Shown here: one piece after another, positions 1 through 6,419 of the stretch
How positions within the stretch are numbered: the stretch's first letter is position 1
How the letters are laid out: each line of letters opens with the position of its first letter
Source: Methanosuratincolales archaeon
Lineage (GTDB): Archaea > Thermoproteota > Methanomethylicia > Methanomethylicales > Methanomethylicaceae
NCBI GenBank assembly: GCA_937930465.1
Contig: CALGKV010000099.1
Span: forward strand, 1-6,887
Direction of reading: 5' to 3'
DNA: 6,887 bases
Notes under the pieces: model-generated
Told to the model about the DNA's origin: nothing
What the model saw: the letters and a program-made list of their open reading frames with translations, nothing else
Database searches by the model: none
Program-made: the position numbers and the translations under genes

Positions 1-5
1 ATAGT

Positions 6-1076
6 TTGCGCGTCATAGAATTCGACAAGAAAAAGAGATACGTTGAGGTGGAAGTGGAAGATGAGGACGATCTGTGGCACCTTTATAACATGATCGAGAC
101 GGGGGATCAGATCTGCGGAAATACCACGCGTGAGATCAAAGTTACGAGAGGCGATCAGGAGGAACGAGTTGGGCGAAGGAGACTTTTCCTGTGCGTAGTT
201 GTCGAAGACACCGGAATTCAGAGCTTTACAGGAAAGCTAAGGATAAGGGGTAAGATTGTTTCAGCTCCAGAGGATGTGAACATACTTGGCTCCTACCATT
301 CGTTCGCATTGGGTCCACGAGATCGCCTCAGGATCATTAAAGAGGAATGGACCTCTTTCTTCGAAGAACGACTTGACCGGGCAGTTAAAAAAACTAGACC
401 GAAGGTAATTGTTGTGACCTTAGATGATCAGGAAGCGACTATTTACATTATCAAAGATTATGAGGTGCATGAGGCAGTTTCAATAAATTCAAATATGCCT
501 GGTAAATACTTGGAAAATCCTGATAGGAGCTCCTTGAGATCAAAATACTTTACTTCTATAGAAGAAGAATTGATTAGAATCATCAAAGACGGGGCATATA
601 GCATCGTCCTTGCCGGTCCTGGCTTTACGAAAAATGAATTTGGAAAATATCTGAAGGAGAAGCACCGCGCACTCAACATTTTTGAGGAGTCTACATCGAC
701 TGTTGGAACGCCTGGCGTAAGAGAAGTAATGAGCAGGGGGGCGCTGTCGAAAATATTGGAAGATACCCTTATAGTCCGAGATTCAAGGCTCGTCGACGAA
801 CTTTTGTCGCGTCTTTCGAAAACTCCAAAACTTGTAGCTTATGGTCTTGGAGAAGTTGGAAAAAGCGTCGACGCTGGCGCCGTGGAAACCCTCTTGGTGT
901 CTGATCGTCTGGTAAAGACGGCTCCTCCAAATGAGAAAAGAAATCTGGAAGAACTATGCAAGAACGCCGAAAAATACGGCGGGAAGGTCTTCTTCGTCGG
1001 AAGCGAACACGAAAAAGGTTCCCAGCTCTATAATCTGGGTGGAATAGCCGCTTTGCTACGCTTCCAAGTCAGCTAG
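6..1076 (+). CDS. pelA: mRNA surveillance protein Pelota (archaeal Dom34 homologue)
   Basis: Pelota is the eRF1-like ribosome-rescue factor. It enters the A site of stalled ribosomes, in archaea with the elongation factor aEF1A, and with ABCE1 promotes subunit splitting. The 356-residue length is normal for the family. The N-terminal Lsm-like domain covers about residues 1-130 and contains the family signature DDLWHLYNMIETGD near residues 21-34. The central domain begins near 133 (KVIVVTLDD) and carries AGPGFTK at 203-209. The C-terminal L7Ae-like domain carries YGLGEV at 279-284 and GAVE at 291-294. The GGQ peptidyl-hydrolysis motif of eRF1 is absent, as expected for Pelota. The start is a TTG at base 6, where family members begin (MRVIEFD). 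Only five bases lie upstream, so promoter and RBS are out of view. The stop overlaps the stop of the convergent radical SAM gene. Confidence 0.96.
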   Translation: MRVIEFDKKKRYVEVEVEDEDDLWHLYNMIETGDQICGNTTREIKVTRGDQEERVGRRRLFLCVVVEDTGIQSFTGKLRIRGKIVSAPEDVNILGSYHSFALGPRDRLRIIKEEWTSFFEERLDRAVKKTRPKVIVVTLDDQEATIYIIKDYEVHEAVSINSNMPGKYLENPDRSSLRSKYFTSIEEELIRIIKDGAYSIVLAGPGFTKNEFGKYLKEKHRALNIFEESTSTVGTPGVREVMSRGALSKILEDTLIVRDSRLVDELLSRLSKTPKLVAYGLGEVGKSVDAGAVETLLVSDRLVKTAPPNEKRNLEELCKNAEKYGGKVFFVGSEHEKGSQLYNLGGIAALLRFQVS

Positions 1077-2107
1077 CAGGGGAATACAGCGAACTTCTCC
1101 CTGAGAAATGTTGGATAGGATTGGACGTACTCGAATGTCGCATCTTTGAAAAACTTCTTTGCGCAATCAAGAAACTTCCTGTGCACCTCCATGGAACTTC
1201 CATCTTCTGACACACCAATGGCGTACAGCGGAATCCCCGTGTATTCATGAAGCTTTCTCCTAAGTTCCCTTGGGTTGATTGAAGGCAGCCTTATCAACAC
1301 CTTTCCGACAAGCCCGTCTACAGAAATTTCTTCGTAAGGTCTACGGACGTTTTTAGCCCTTCTCAGAAGTCTCTTCTTTGTTTGAACCGAATCCTTCACG
1401 TAACTCGGGCAGTAGTGAATCGGCAATGAAATTCCTTCTGTTCTGGCCCATTTTATTACGCTGAGCGCAGTCCTTTCGCTACCTCTTACAGCCGACATTT
1501 CACCCTCTTCCAGAGAATGCCCCCGTTGCTTCAACTGAAGAGCGTTCTCTGGCGAGAACTCTAATTGATTCAAATTCAGGAAGTCCGCTTCTATCTTCAC
1601 TAGATACTCTATAAACTCCTTTATTTTATATTCCTCTCCAGGCATCGCTGGCAACTCTGCTCCTGCAAACATCCCTAGCTCTTTTGCGACTGCTATCCGG
1701 TCCCAGAATTCCCTACTTGGGTGGAACCTTATCTCATCAAGACCTGCATCCTTGAGTTGTTTCAATAGATCTCTCTCTGCATACATGCCGTTGGTGTAGA
1801 GGTGGATGTGGTGCTCGCATCCGAATTCTTTTTTCAGCATTTTCACATATTTCAAAGTCCTTCTTGCTTTGATCAGCGGATCCCCTCCCGTGATGCCTGT
1901 CCCTTCTGCATCGATTGCTTTACATTCGAGTATGATCTCAAGATCGTTTTTTACAGGGACTTCATCAGCGTATGTCACGTCTTTGCCCTTCCTAGCGCCG
2001 CTCAGAGGGCAATAAAAACAGCCCTTCCCGCAAATCCCGGTTACAAAGAGCACCATCTTGCTGCCTTTCAAACATAATTTGCAACCCTGAGGGAGGTTCT
2101 CGCCCAT
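1073..2107 (-). CDS. Radical SAM protein, uncharacterised archaeal family (COG2108-like, PFL-activase related)
   Basis: This is a 344-residue radical SAM enzyme of unknown substrate. The cluster-binding CxxxCxxC motif is C26-C30-C33 (CGKGCFYC), which would hold a [4Fe-4S] cluster that cleaves S-adenosylmethionine. GGDP at 74-77 fits the SAM-binding GGE-type motif, and LYTNG at 103-107 is a typical barrel strand. A CxxC (C9, C12) precedes the radical SAM motif. Further cysteines at 233 (HYCPSYVKD), 315 and the last residue, 344, may bind metal or take part in chemistry. The layout resembles COG2108, archaeal proteins described as related to pyruvate formate-lyase activating enzyme; I assign this from memory of the family. 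The start is an ATG. A TATA-like box lies about 26 bases upstream and there is no Shine-Dalgarno sequence, so the mRNA is probably leaderless. Neither neighbour reveals a pathway. Confidence 0.85.
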   Translation of the reverse strand: MGENLPQGCKLCLKGSKMVLFVTGICGKGCFYCPLSGARKGKDVTYADEVPVKNDLEIILECKAIDAEGTGITGGDPLIKARRTLKYVKMLKKEFGCEHHIHLYTNGMYAERDLLKQLKDAGLDEIRFHPSREFWDRIAVAKELGMFAGAELPAMPGEEYKIKEFIEYLVKIEADFLNLNQLEFSPENALQLKQRGHSLEEGEMSAVRGSERTALSVIKWARTEGISLPIHYCPSYVKDSVQTKKRLLRRAKNVRRPYEEISVDGLVGKVLIRLPSINPRELRRKLHEYTGIPLYAIGVSEDGSSMEVHRKFLDCAKKFFKDATFEYVQSYPTFLREKFAVFPC

Positions 2108-2127
2108 GCTTGATCAGGTGAATGCAA

Positions 2128-2137
2128 AATATATTAA
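2128..2137 (-). promoter_or_regulatory. TATA-like box of the radical SAM gene
   Basis: The minus strand reads TTTAATATAT here, centred about 26 bases before the ATG at 2107. That spacing puts the transcription start at or next to the start codon, giving a leaderless mRNA, which agrees with the lack of a Shine-Dalgarno sequence. The radical SAM gene therefore has its own promoter in the 49-base gap after the membrane-protein gene. Confidence 0.5.
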
Positions 2138-2156
2138 AACTGCTTGGATTTAATTC

Positions 2157-2492
2157 TTAAAGTAGTATTTCCGAAACAATCGCCATTGCGACAGCACCGA
2201 TTATCAGCCTCTTTCCAGTGTAACGCGAGAACCCAGATGCCCACATGACGAACCCTGCCAACCCTACCGCGAAGTAAATGGTTTTCACCGCATTCTTCAT
2301 GAAGCCGACTATCGTTGTAGCAAACCACTCGAGATTGACTTGAAAGAGAGTCAGCCACTCTCCAACTACGCTATGGAATCTTTCTTGGAGAGCCACGCTA
2401 GAATTCTCCTCACCTTTGACCTCAGTAAGGCACAATGAAATGGAAATCATTGCAAACAAACCAATTGCAAAAATAGCACGCATGCCGATCAT
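2157..2492 (-). CDS. Small secreted two-helix membrane protein, possibly VirB2/Ced/Ted-type pilin-like
   Basis: This is a 111-residue protein that I do not recognise by sequence. The N-terminus (residues 1-23, starting MIGMRAIFAIGLFAMISISL) looks like a signal peptide or a first membrane helix. A soluble, probably amphipathic helical part covers about 30-67. Two hydrophobic helices follow at about 69-87 and 96-111, joined by a short basic loop (FSRYTGKR). Signal peptide plus two C-terminal helices around a short basic loop is the architecture of VirB2/TrbC pilins and of the archaeal DNA-import pilins (CedA1, TedC); this is an analogy of layout, not shown homology. I chose the ATG at 2492 because it begins the signal peptide. 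An in-frame ATG at 2549 would add 19 unlikely residues, and another lies at 2483. Each of the two upstream starts has a TATA-like element at a workable distance. No pilus ATPase or other secretion gene is visible nearby. Confidence 0.6.
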   Translation of the reverse strand: MIGMRAIFAIGLFAMISISLCLTEVKGEENSSVALQERFHSVVGEWLTLFQVNLEWFATTIVGFMKNAVKTIYFAVGLAGFVMWASGFSRYTGKRLIIGAVAMAIVSEILL

Positions 2493-2516
2493 GTGTGGCC
2501 CCCAACAAACTGCCCC

Positions 2517-2526
2517 TGTATTTAAT
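2517..2526 (-). promoter_or_regulatory. TATA-like box of the small membrane-protein gene
   Basis: The minus strand reads ATTAAATACA, centred about 30 bases before the ATG at 2492, which would give a leader of a few bases. A second AT-rich element, CTTTTAATCA at 2568-2577, is centred about 24 bases before the alternative ATG at 2549 and would make that start leaderless. The sequence alone does not decide between them. Confidence 0.35.
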
Positions 2527-2583
2527 TCCGGGGGGCAATAATTGTCCATGCGAATATCCGAAGATATTGATTAAAAGAATCAT

Positions 2584-2595
2584 GCCCTTGCGGGC
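2584..2595 (-). terminator. Possible hairpin terminator after the cutA-nucleotidyltransferase unit
   Basis: On the minus strand GCCC-GCAA-GGGC forms a 4-bp stem with a GNRA loop, followed within about ten bases by CTTTT. It lies about 27 bases after the nucleotidyltransferase stop, where its transcript should end, and just before the promoter of the membrane-protein gene. The stem is short, so this is only suggestive. Confidence 0.3.
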
Positions 2596-2621
2596 TCTTT
2601 GGGTCTTCAATGAATGCAATA

Positions 2622-3347
2622 TCACCTCTTGCAACGCTGTTGTAAAAGTCTCCTTAGGCTTGGATCCTTAGACAGTCGTTCCGATAACACTCCTTCGAAA
2701 GTTTCATCCTCTTCGAGAGCCCTTTTAAAAAAAATGCCCGTCCTTCCTATTTGGTCTCTCCTCGTAAGAACCCTCACTCTCTCAAGCACGGCTTCAAGAC
2801 TAACCCCGACAATCCTGGCCGCCTCTGCTTCGTTTGAGAGGACCGATCTTTCCACGTGACCATAATCTGTTGGGACGATCAGCATCAGTCTCTTGTCAAT
2901 TCCAGGTACCCTCAATCTCGCTTCAAGTTCTGAAATACCCGCTTCTCCTCCAAATTTGTAGAACTCTCTCTCCTTGCCTCTCATCGGAATGAGCGGAAAA
3001 GTGACCTTAAGCGTTTGATCGATGTAAATTGTGGCTTTGACCGTATGGACTGGTGTTGCTTGGCTAACCTCCCTGCTCTCTATGGAGAACCCGCTTTTCG
3101 TCAACGCCCCCTCTATTATGAACGACTCGGTCACCTCGGGAATTATGATGTCGATATCGCTCTTGGGGTTCACGTCACCCCTTGCAACACTGCCGTGCAC
3201 CCTCCCCTCAATACCGTGCCTGTTCAGAGTGCTTATAATACTCAATGCTTTTGACCTAAGGCGCTCCAATAATTCCCAACGGGGTTTGCTATATATGACC
3301 TCTCTTGAGTCGTAAGCAGGTGCGACTTTCTTTGCCATTCTCCCCAC
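2622..3347 (-). CDS. Stand-alone DNA polymerase beta-like nucleotidyltransferase (COG2413-like)
   Basis: This 241-residue protein carries the nucleotidyltransferase signature of the polymerase beta superfamily. GSVARG lies at 52-57 and SDID at 63-66, with D64 and D66 as the expected metal-binding aspartates. A conserved-looking N-terminal block (PAYDSREVIYS, about 10-20) and a basic C-terminal part (about 170-241) suggest the archaeal COG2413 group of predicted nucleotidyltransferases, whose substrate is unknown to me. It is about twice the length of minimal MNT antitoxins and no HEPN partner is adjacent, so a toxin-antitoxin role is unlikely. The GTG start directly abuts the cutA stop (TGA then GTG). 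An in-frame ATG at 3338 gives a protein three residues shorter and is equally possible: the GGGGAG before it is too close for a normal Shine-Dalgarno sequence. Co-transcription with cutA is likely. Confidence 0.83.
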   Translation of the reverse strand: MGRMAKKVAPAYDSREVIYSKPRWELLERLRSKALSIISTLNRHGIEGRVHGSVARGDVNPKSDIDIIIPEVTESFIIEGALTKSGFSIESREVSQATPVHTVKATIYIDQTLKVTFPLIPMRGKEREFYKFGGEAGISELEARLRVPGIDKRLMLIVPTDYGHVERSVLSNEAEAARIVGVSLEAVLERVRVLTRRDQIGRTGIFFKRALEEDETFEGVLSERLSKDPSLRRLLQQRCKR

Positions 3348-3659
3348 TCATTCTACATTAGTGTTAATCCAGTCCAAATAACCCTCGAGACCTTCAGAAA
3401 TATTGAGCGCAATTATCTCTGGCAACTCGTAACTGTGGAGCTCTAGCACTCTTCTTTTCATCTTTTCGAAGACTCTTTGCTCAGTCTTTACTACAAGCAT
3501 CAATTCGGTACTCTCCTCGACCCTGTCTTTCCATCTGTAAACCGACCTCACTGAAGGGATTATGTTAACACAAGCCGCGAGTTTTTCTTCAACTAGGCGT
3601 CTAGCAATCTCTTCAGCCTGCCTTGCGTCTCCGACAGTTATAATAGAGACGATACTCAT
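3348..3659 (-). CDS. cutA: Divalent-cation tolerance protein CutA1
   Basis: This is a 103-residue member of the CutA1 family, small trimeric ferredoxin-like-fold proteins found in all domains of life. They are linked to copper and other divalent-cation tolerance in bacteria, but their exact role in archaea is unsettled. The sequence carries the family motifs in order: ARRLVEEKLAACVNIIPSV at about 19-37, YRWKDRVEES at about 41-50, LHSYELPEIIAL at about 74-85 and YLDWI near 94-98. The length is typical and the gene looks intact. The ATG at 3659 is well supported, because an in-frame TAG lies two codons upstream. It is the first gene of a leftward unit with the nucleotidyltransferase and is divergent from the site-2 protease gene across 57 bases. 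Confidence 0.96.
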   Translation of the reverse strand: MSIVSIITVGDARQAEEIARRLVEEKLAACVNIIPSVRSVYRWKDRVEESTELMLVVKTEQRVFEKMKRRVLELHSYELPEIIALNISEGLEGYLDWINTNVE

Positions 3660-3716
3660 CGACTATCACTGAATACCATGTTGTAGTTCCGTTCTAATAT
3701 CGTTGGGGGATTTCAT
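3660..3716. promoter_or_regulatory. Divergent promoter region between cutA and the site-2 protease gene
   Basis: These 57 bases must hold the 5' signals of both divergent genes. For the rightward gene, GGGGGA at 3705-3710 sits about six bases before the TTG start and is a partial Shine-Dalgarno match. For cutA I see only a weak AT element near 3690-3700 and no Shine-Dalgarno sequence. I see no clear operator palindrome. Confidence 0.4.
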
Positions 3717-4886
3717 TTGGAGTCTTGGGTCGTTTTTTTGGCTGCGTTGCTATGCTTCTGGTCAATTGTTTACATAGGTAAGCAGTTCCTACCAAAAAGT
3801 TTCGAAATCCATCCCTTCCTGATCATGTGGAGAACCACAAGGTTCAATTCTTTAATAGACCGTGGGGGTCGTGCTCTCAGTTCATTTTGGAAAGTTTTCT
3901 GGACATTGGGCGTTGCCATTTCAATAGGGGGCATGGTTTATATCACCTACATATTGGGCAGGAACCTTTTCTATATCTTCTTCAAGACTGAATCCGCAAC
4001 CCCCGTCTCTCCTCTGATCCCCGGCATCACTCTCTCCCTGAACTTTAATACCTTGTTCTTCTTCGGCTTGTCTTTGGCGATAATCATCATATTCCATGAA
4101 TTCTCCCACGGAGTGGCTGCAAGGGCAGAGAATATAAAAGTCAAAAGTACAGGGCTACTACTACTCGCGGTTATCCCTGGTGCTTTCGTAGAACCCGATG
4201 AAGAAGACCTTAACAAGGCCAAGAAATCTGCCCAAGCCAGGGTCTTCAGCGCAGGTTCTACCGCAAACATACTGATGGGTCTGTTGGCTCTGGTGCTTTT
4301 AACGAACTCTAATTTGGTGCTCGCGCCGGTTTTCAGCCCTGATCCAAGTGGCATCCAGATCACCGAGATCGTGCCTGGCTCTCCCGCAGACGGCATTCTA
4401 AGGAATTGGGACGTAATAATCAGCATAAACGGCTATAACGTCAAAGACGCAGAGTCTCTCTCGACCACACTTTCCGCAATACCGCCTAACTCGACTGTCC
4501 CGTTTTCGATAATTCGTGACGGAAAGGCAATCGAGATCAACTTCACACTCGGGCAATCCCCTTCGCGGAACGCATCCTACATAGGGATAAACTCGTTCCC
4601 GTACTACGAACCAAGGTTCCCCTTTGTGCCTTCCATGGGTTCATTTTACATTCTCGGATCTCTATCCTGGTTCTACCTGCTTTCGATAAATATCGGTCTG
4701 ATCAACATGATGCCCGTCACAGGTCTCGACGGAGACAAACTTGCGGCAATACTGCTCAGGTCGATGTTCAGAAATGAAAGAACGGCAATTCGGCTGTCTA
4801 ATGTAATCAGATGGGCATGCCTCATAATTCTGGTCCTCAACATCTCGATGAGCTTCGTTCTCTTCCCTTCATTCAAATTCGGATAG
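3717..4886 (+). CDS. Site-2 protease family (M50) intramembrane zinc metalloprotease with PDZ domain
   Basis: This 389-residue multi-pass membrane protein is a site-2 protease homologue. The zinc-binding motif is HEFSH at 127-131 (HExxH), lying in a hydrophobic segment. The partner motif NMMPVTGLDG at 330-339 supplies the third ligand, D338. Between them a PDZ-like domain at roughly 210-285 begins ITEIVPGSPADG and contains DVIISINGYNV. Hydrophobic segments lie near 1-20, 58-85, 105-135, 140-152, 180-195, 310-330 and 360-385. Family members cut membrane-spanning substrates within the bilayer, often anti-sigma factors in bacteria; archaeal substrates are mostly unknown. The TTG start is the only ATG/GTG/TTG codon after the in-frame TAG at 3684, apart from a far-internal Met, and it has a GGGGGA element upstream. 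The downstream thiolase gene follows after 19 bases, so the two are probably co-transcribed, although no functional link is evident. Confidence 0.93.
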   Translation: MESWVVFLAALLCFWSIVYIGKQFLPKSFEIHPFLIMWRTTRFNSLIDRGGRALSSFWKVFWTLGVAISIGGMVYITYILGRNLFYIFFKTESATPVSPLIPGITLSLNFNTLFFFGLSLAIIIIFHEFSHGVAARAENIKVKSTGLLLLAVIPGAFVEPDEEDLNKAKKSAQARVFSAGSTANILMGLLALVLLTNSNLVLAPVFSPDPSGIQITEIVPGSPADGILRNWDVIISINGYNVKDAESLSTTLSAIPPNSTVPFSIIRDGKAIEINFTLGQSPSRNASYIGINSFPYYEPRFPFVPSMGSFYILGSLSWFYLLSINIGLINMMPVTGLDGDKLAAILLRSMFRNERTAIRLSNVIRWACLIILVLNISMSFVLFPSFKFG

Positions 4887-4905
4887 GCTGTGGGGTGCGA
4901 ATAAA

Positions 4906-5856
4906 ATGCCCGCAGAGTGCCGGTGCGGAAGGTCCAGCTTCTATTTCCGAAGACAGTCCGGGGAAGCACTTTGCAAGCGGTGCTTCACTAAGAGCATTGA
5001 GAGGGCTGCCTTCAAGACCATAAAGAAGGAGGGGCTCTTCACTCCCAATGACAGGATCATGATCGCTTTGTCTGGAGGTAAGGACAGCATAGCTCTCGCA
5101 CACATACTTTCAAAGATCGAGAAGCGGTACGGCGCAGAACTTTTTGCCGTGACAATAGACGAGGGCGTCCGGGGATACCGGGAAGAGGGCATCCGGATCG
5201 CAAAGGAAGTCGCAACAAGGCTTGAGCTTGAGCATTATACATTCACGTTCAAAGAGACCTATGGTTACACCCTCGAAGAGATATGCGAGATCGCAAAATC
5301 TAAGGGCGTTCAGCTTCTGGGTTGTAGTTTCTGCGGGATACTCAGGAGGCGGTTGCTTAATGATCTCGCATTGAAATTAGGCGCGACCAAGGTGGCAACT
5401 GGGCACAACCTTGACGACGAGTCCCAGACTTTCTTGATCAATTTGTTCCGAGGGGATGTTGATCGGATTGGCAGAGCCGGTGCAAGACCTCTTGTGACAA
5501 GGGAAGGTTTCATTCCAAGGGTTAAGCCTTTGCGTTACATTCCCGAAAAAGAGATTGCTGTTTATGTTTATGCGAAGGGCTATGACCTCTACCAGAGAGA
5601 ATGCCCGTATGTAAGGGCGTCACTAAGGGACGAGATTAGGGATCTCTTAAATCGCCTTGAAGCTGACCACCCTGGCACAAAGCACTCAATAGTGAATGTC
5701 TCCGATTCGCTTTCTGAACTGCTCGAGGAAAAGATAATTTCATCAAAAGTGGAGCGCTGCTTTCTGTGCGGTTCGCCGTCTAGCAGGAAAATATGCCGCA
5801 CCTGTGAGGTGTTCTCGCTATTGGGAATTAGAAGATCTTCCGATCGAATGAATTAG
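4906..5856 (+). CDS. ncsA: tRNA 2-thiolation protein, NcsA/TtuA family (TIGR00269-like)
   Basis: This 316-residue PP-loop ATPase adenylates a tRNA uridine and replaces its oxygen with sulfur. The N-terminal zinc finger has C5, C7, C23 and C26. The ATP-binding PP-loop is SGGKDS at 56-61. VTIDEGVRGYREE follows near 80-92 and TGHNLDDE near 165-172. C140, C143 (GCSFCG) and C233 (RECPY) are placed like the three cysteines that hold the [4Fe-4S] cluster in TtuA. A C-terminal zinc finger uses C285, C288, C297 and C300. The DEG..GYR motif and CxxCG(I/V)xRR are closer to the Ncs6/NcsA branch (wobble U34 thiolation) than to thermophilic TtuA (s2T54), but I hold that choice loosely. The first finger is CxC instead of the usual CxxC. 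A partial Shine-Dalgarno GGGGTG lies about eight bases before the ATG. The SRP RNA follows on the same strand. Confidence 0.93.
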   Translation: MPAECRCGRSSFYFRRQSGEALCKRCFTKSIERAAFKTIKKEGLFTPNDRIMIALSGGKDSIALAHILSKIEKRYGAELFAVTIDEGVRGYREEGIRIAKEVATRLELEHYTFTFKETYGYTLEEICEIAKSKGVQLLGCSFCGILRRRLLNDLALKLGATKVATGHNLDDESQTFLINLFRGDVDRIGRAGARPLVTREGFIPRVKPLRYIPEKEIAVYVYAKGYDLYQRECPYVRASLRDEIRDLLNRLEADHPGTKHSIVNVSDSLSELLEEKIISSKVERCFLCGSPSSRKICRTCEVFSLLGIRRSSDRMN

Positions 5857-5921
5857 CCTTTGGGCATTCGGTTCTTTAGCCTCTGCGATATGCTGATAAA
5901 CCACCGAGTAAATGAATCAAA
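5857..5921 (+). promoter_or_regulatory. Spacer upstream of the SRP RNA with a weak TATA-like element
   Basis: These 65 bases separate the thiolase stop from the SRP RNA. GATAAA at 5895-5900 lies about 25 bases before the RNA 5' end predicted from its terminal helix, the correct distance for a TATA box, but the match is poor. Read-through from the upstream genes is an alternative. Nothing else is recognisable here. Confidence 0.25.
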
Positions 5922-6244
5922 TGGTGCGGTAGGTAGGGCCGGAGGGCTCGGCCTCCTCTGCTCTACAAACGGTCGTTAAGGTAGGGCCAGCAACTCTGGG
6001 AGGCGGCAAAACCGGCAGCATTGCTGATGGATGCGCAGCGTGGAAGTCTCGCCCTGTGGGGGTGCTGGAGCGGACAAGATCCATCCGGAAGGAGGGATCT
6101 TCTGCTGGCTGGGCGAAACGGGTTAGGCCCGGAAGGGAGCGGCCCTAAGCCTGGACAGTGCCGTTCGCAGGAAAACGGGATGGATGCTGTATGTCCAAAG
6201 GCACTGCTGTGCAGGCTGCCCACTCCCGGGGGGCTACCGCACCA
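5922..6244 (+). ncRNA. Archaeal signal recognition particle (7S) RNA
   Basis: This is the RNA scaffold of SRP, which targets ribosomes making membrane and secreted proteins. The ends pair perfectly: TGGTGCGGTAG (5922-5932) with CTACCGCACCA (6234-6244), the archaeal helix 1. The Alu domain follows at once, with CCGGAGGGCTCGGCCTCC near 5940-5957 matching archaeal helices 3 and 4. In the S domain, helix 6 is AAGATCC (6076-6082) with GGATCTT (6095-6101), capped by a GGAA tetraloop at 6087-6090, the SRP19 site. Helix 8 is GGCCCGGAAGGGAGCGGCC (6126-6144) with a GGAA loop at 6131-6134 and the asymmetric AGC bulge, the SRP54 site. The 323-base length is normal for archaea. The position of helix 8 fixes the strand. 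Open reading frames across this stretch are spurious. Confidence 0.95.
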
Positions 6245-6254
6245 CTTGCAAATA

Positions 6255-6264
6255 AAATATTTAA
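6255..6264 (+). promoter_or_regulatory. TATA-like box of tRNA-Ser
   Basis: AAATATTTAA sits about 36 bases before the first base of the mature tRNA. That puts transcription start roughly ten bases upstream of it, leaving a short leader for RNase P. The tRNA therefore seems to have its own promoter, separate from the SRP RNA. Confidence 0.5.
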
Positions 6265-6295
6265 CTGACCTTGACTTTCTTGCAGTTGACTTAAA

Positions 6296-6384
6296 GCCTG
6301 GGTTGCCTAGCCTGGTAAGGCGATGGCTTGCTAAGCCATTGTCTGGCAACAGACTCGTGGGTTCAAATCCCACCCCAGGCGCCA
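6296..6384 (+). tRNA. tRNA-Ser(GCT), CCA encoded
   Basis: This is a complete class II tRNA reading AGC and AGU codons. The acceptor stem pairs GCCTGGG (6296-6302) with CCCAGGC (6374-6380). The D stem is GCC/GGC around AGCCTGGTAA. The anticodon stem ATGGC/GCCAT encloses TTGCTAA, with anticodon GCT at 6330-6332. The long variable arm pairs GTCTG with CAGAC around GCAA, the serine hallmark. The T arm is GTGGG-TTCAAAT-CCCAC. The discriminator is G6381 and CCA is encoded at 6382-6384. There is no intron. The T-rich TTCTTTT just after the gene probably ends transcription. Confidence 0.98.
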
Positions 6385-6419
6385 TTCTTTTCAGTTGTTA
6401 GGATTCCTGAACAATGCAA

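Noticed and set aside
1802..2077. Two plus-strand frames opposite the radical SAM gene
   Set aside because: They are shadows of the reverse strand over the CxxxCxxC region, with no initiation signal or family features.
2134..2634. Other minus-strand frames (74 and 70 residues) overlapping the small membrane protein
   Set aside because: They overlap a frame with a coherent signal peptide and two membrane helices, and have no such pattern themselves.
2622..3659. cutA plus nucleotidyltransferase as an MNT/HEPN-like toxin-antitoxin or defence pair
   Set aside because: CutA1 is a housekeeping family without HEPN features, and the nucleotidyltransferase is about twice the size of MNT proteins.
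3971..4426. A 151-residue minus-strand frame opposite the site-2 protease gene
   Set aside because: It is antisense to a gene with intact catalytic motifs and shows no recognisable domain.
5963..6401. Open reading frames on both strands across the SRP RNA and tRNA (140 and 126 residues)
   Set aside because: They lie on structured RNA genes with clear paired helices. The translations are Pro/Ser/Gly/Arg-rich, typical of GC-rich non-coding RNA.
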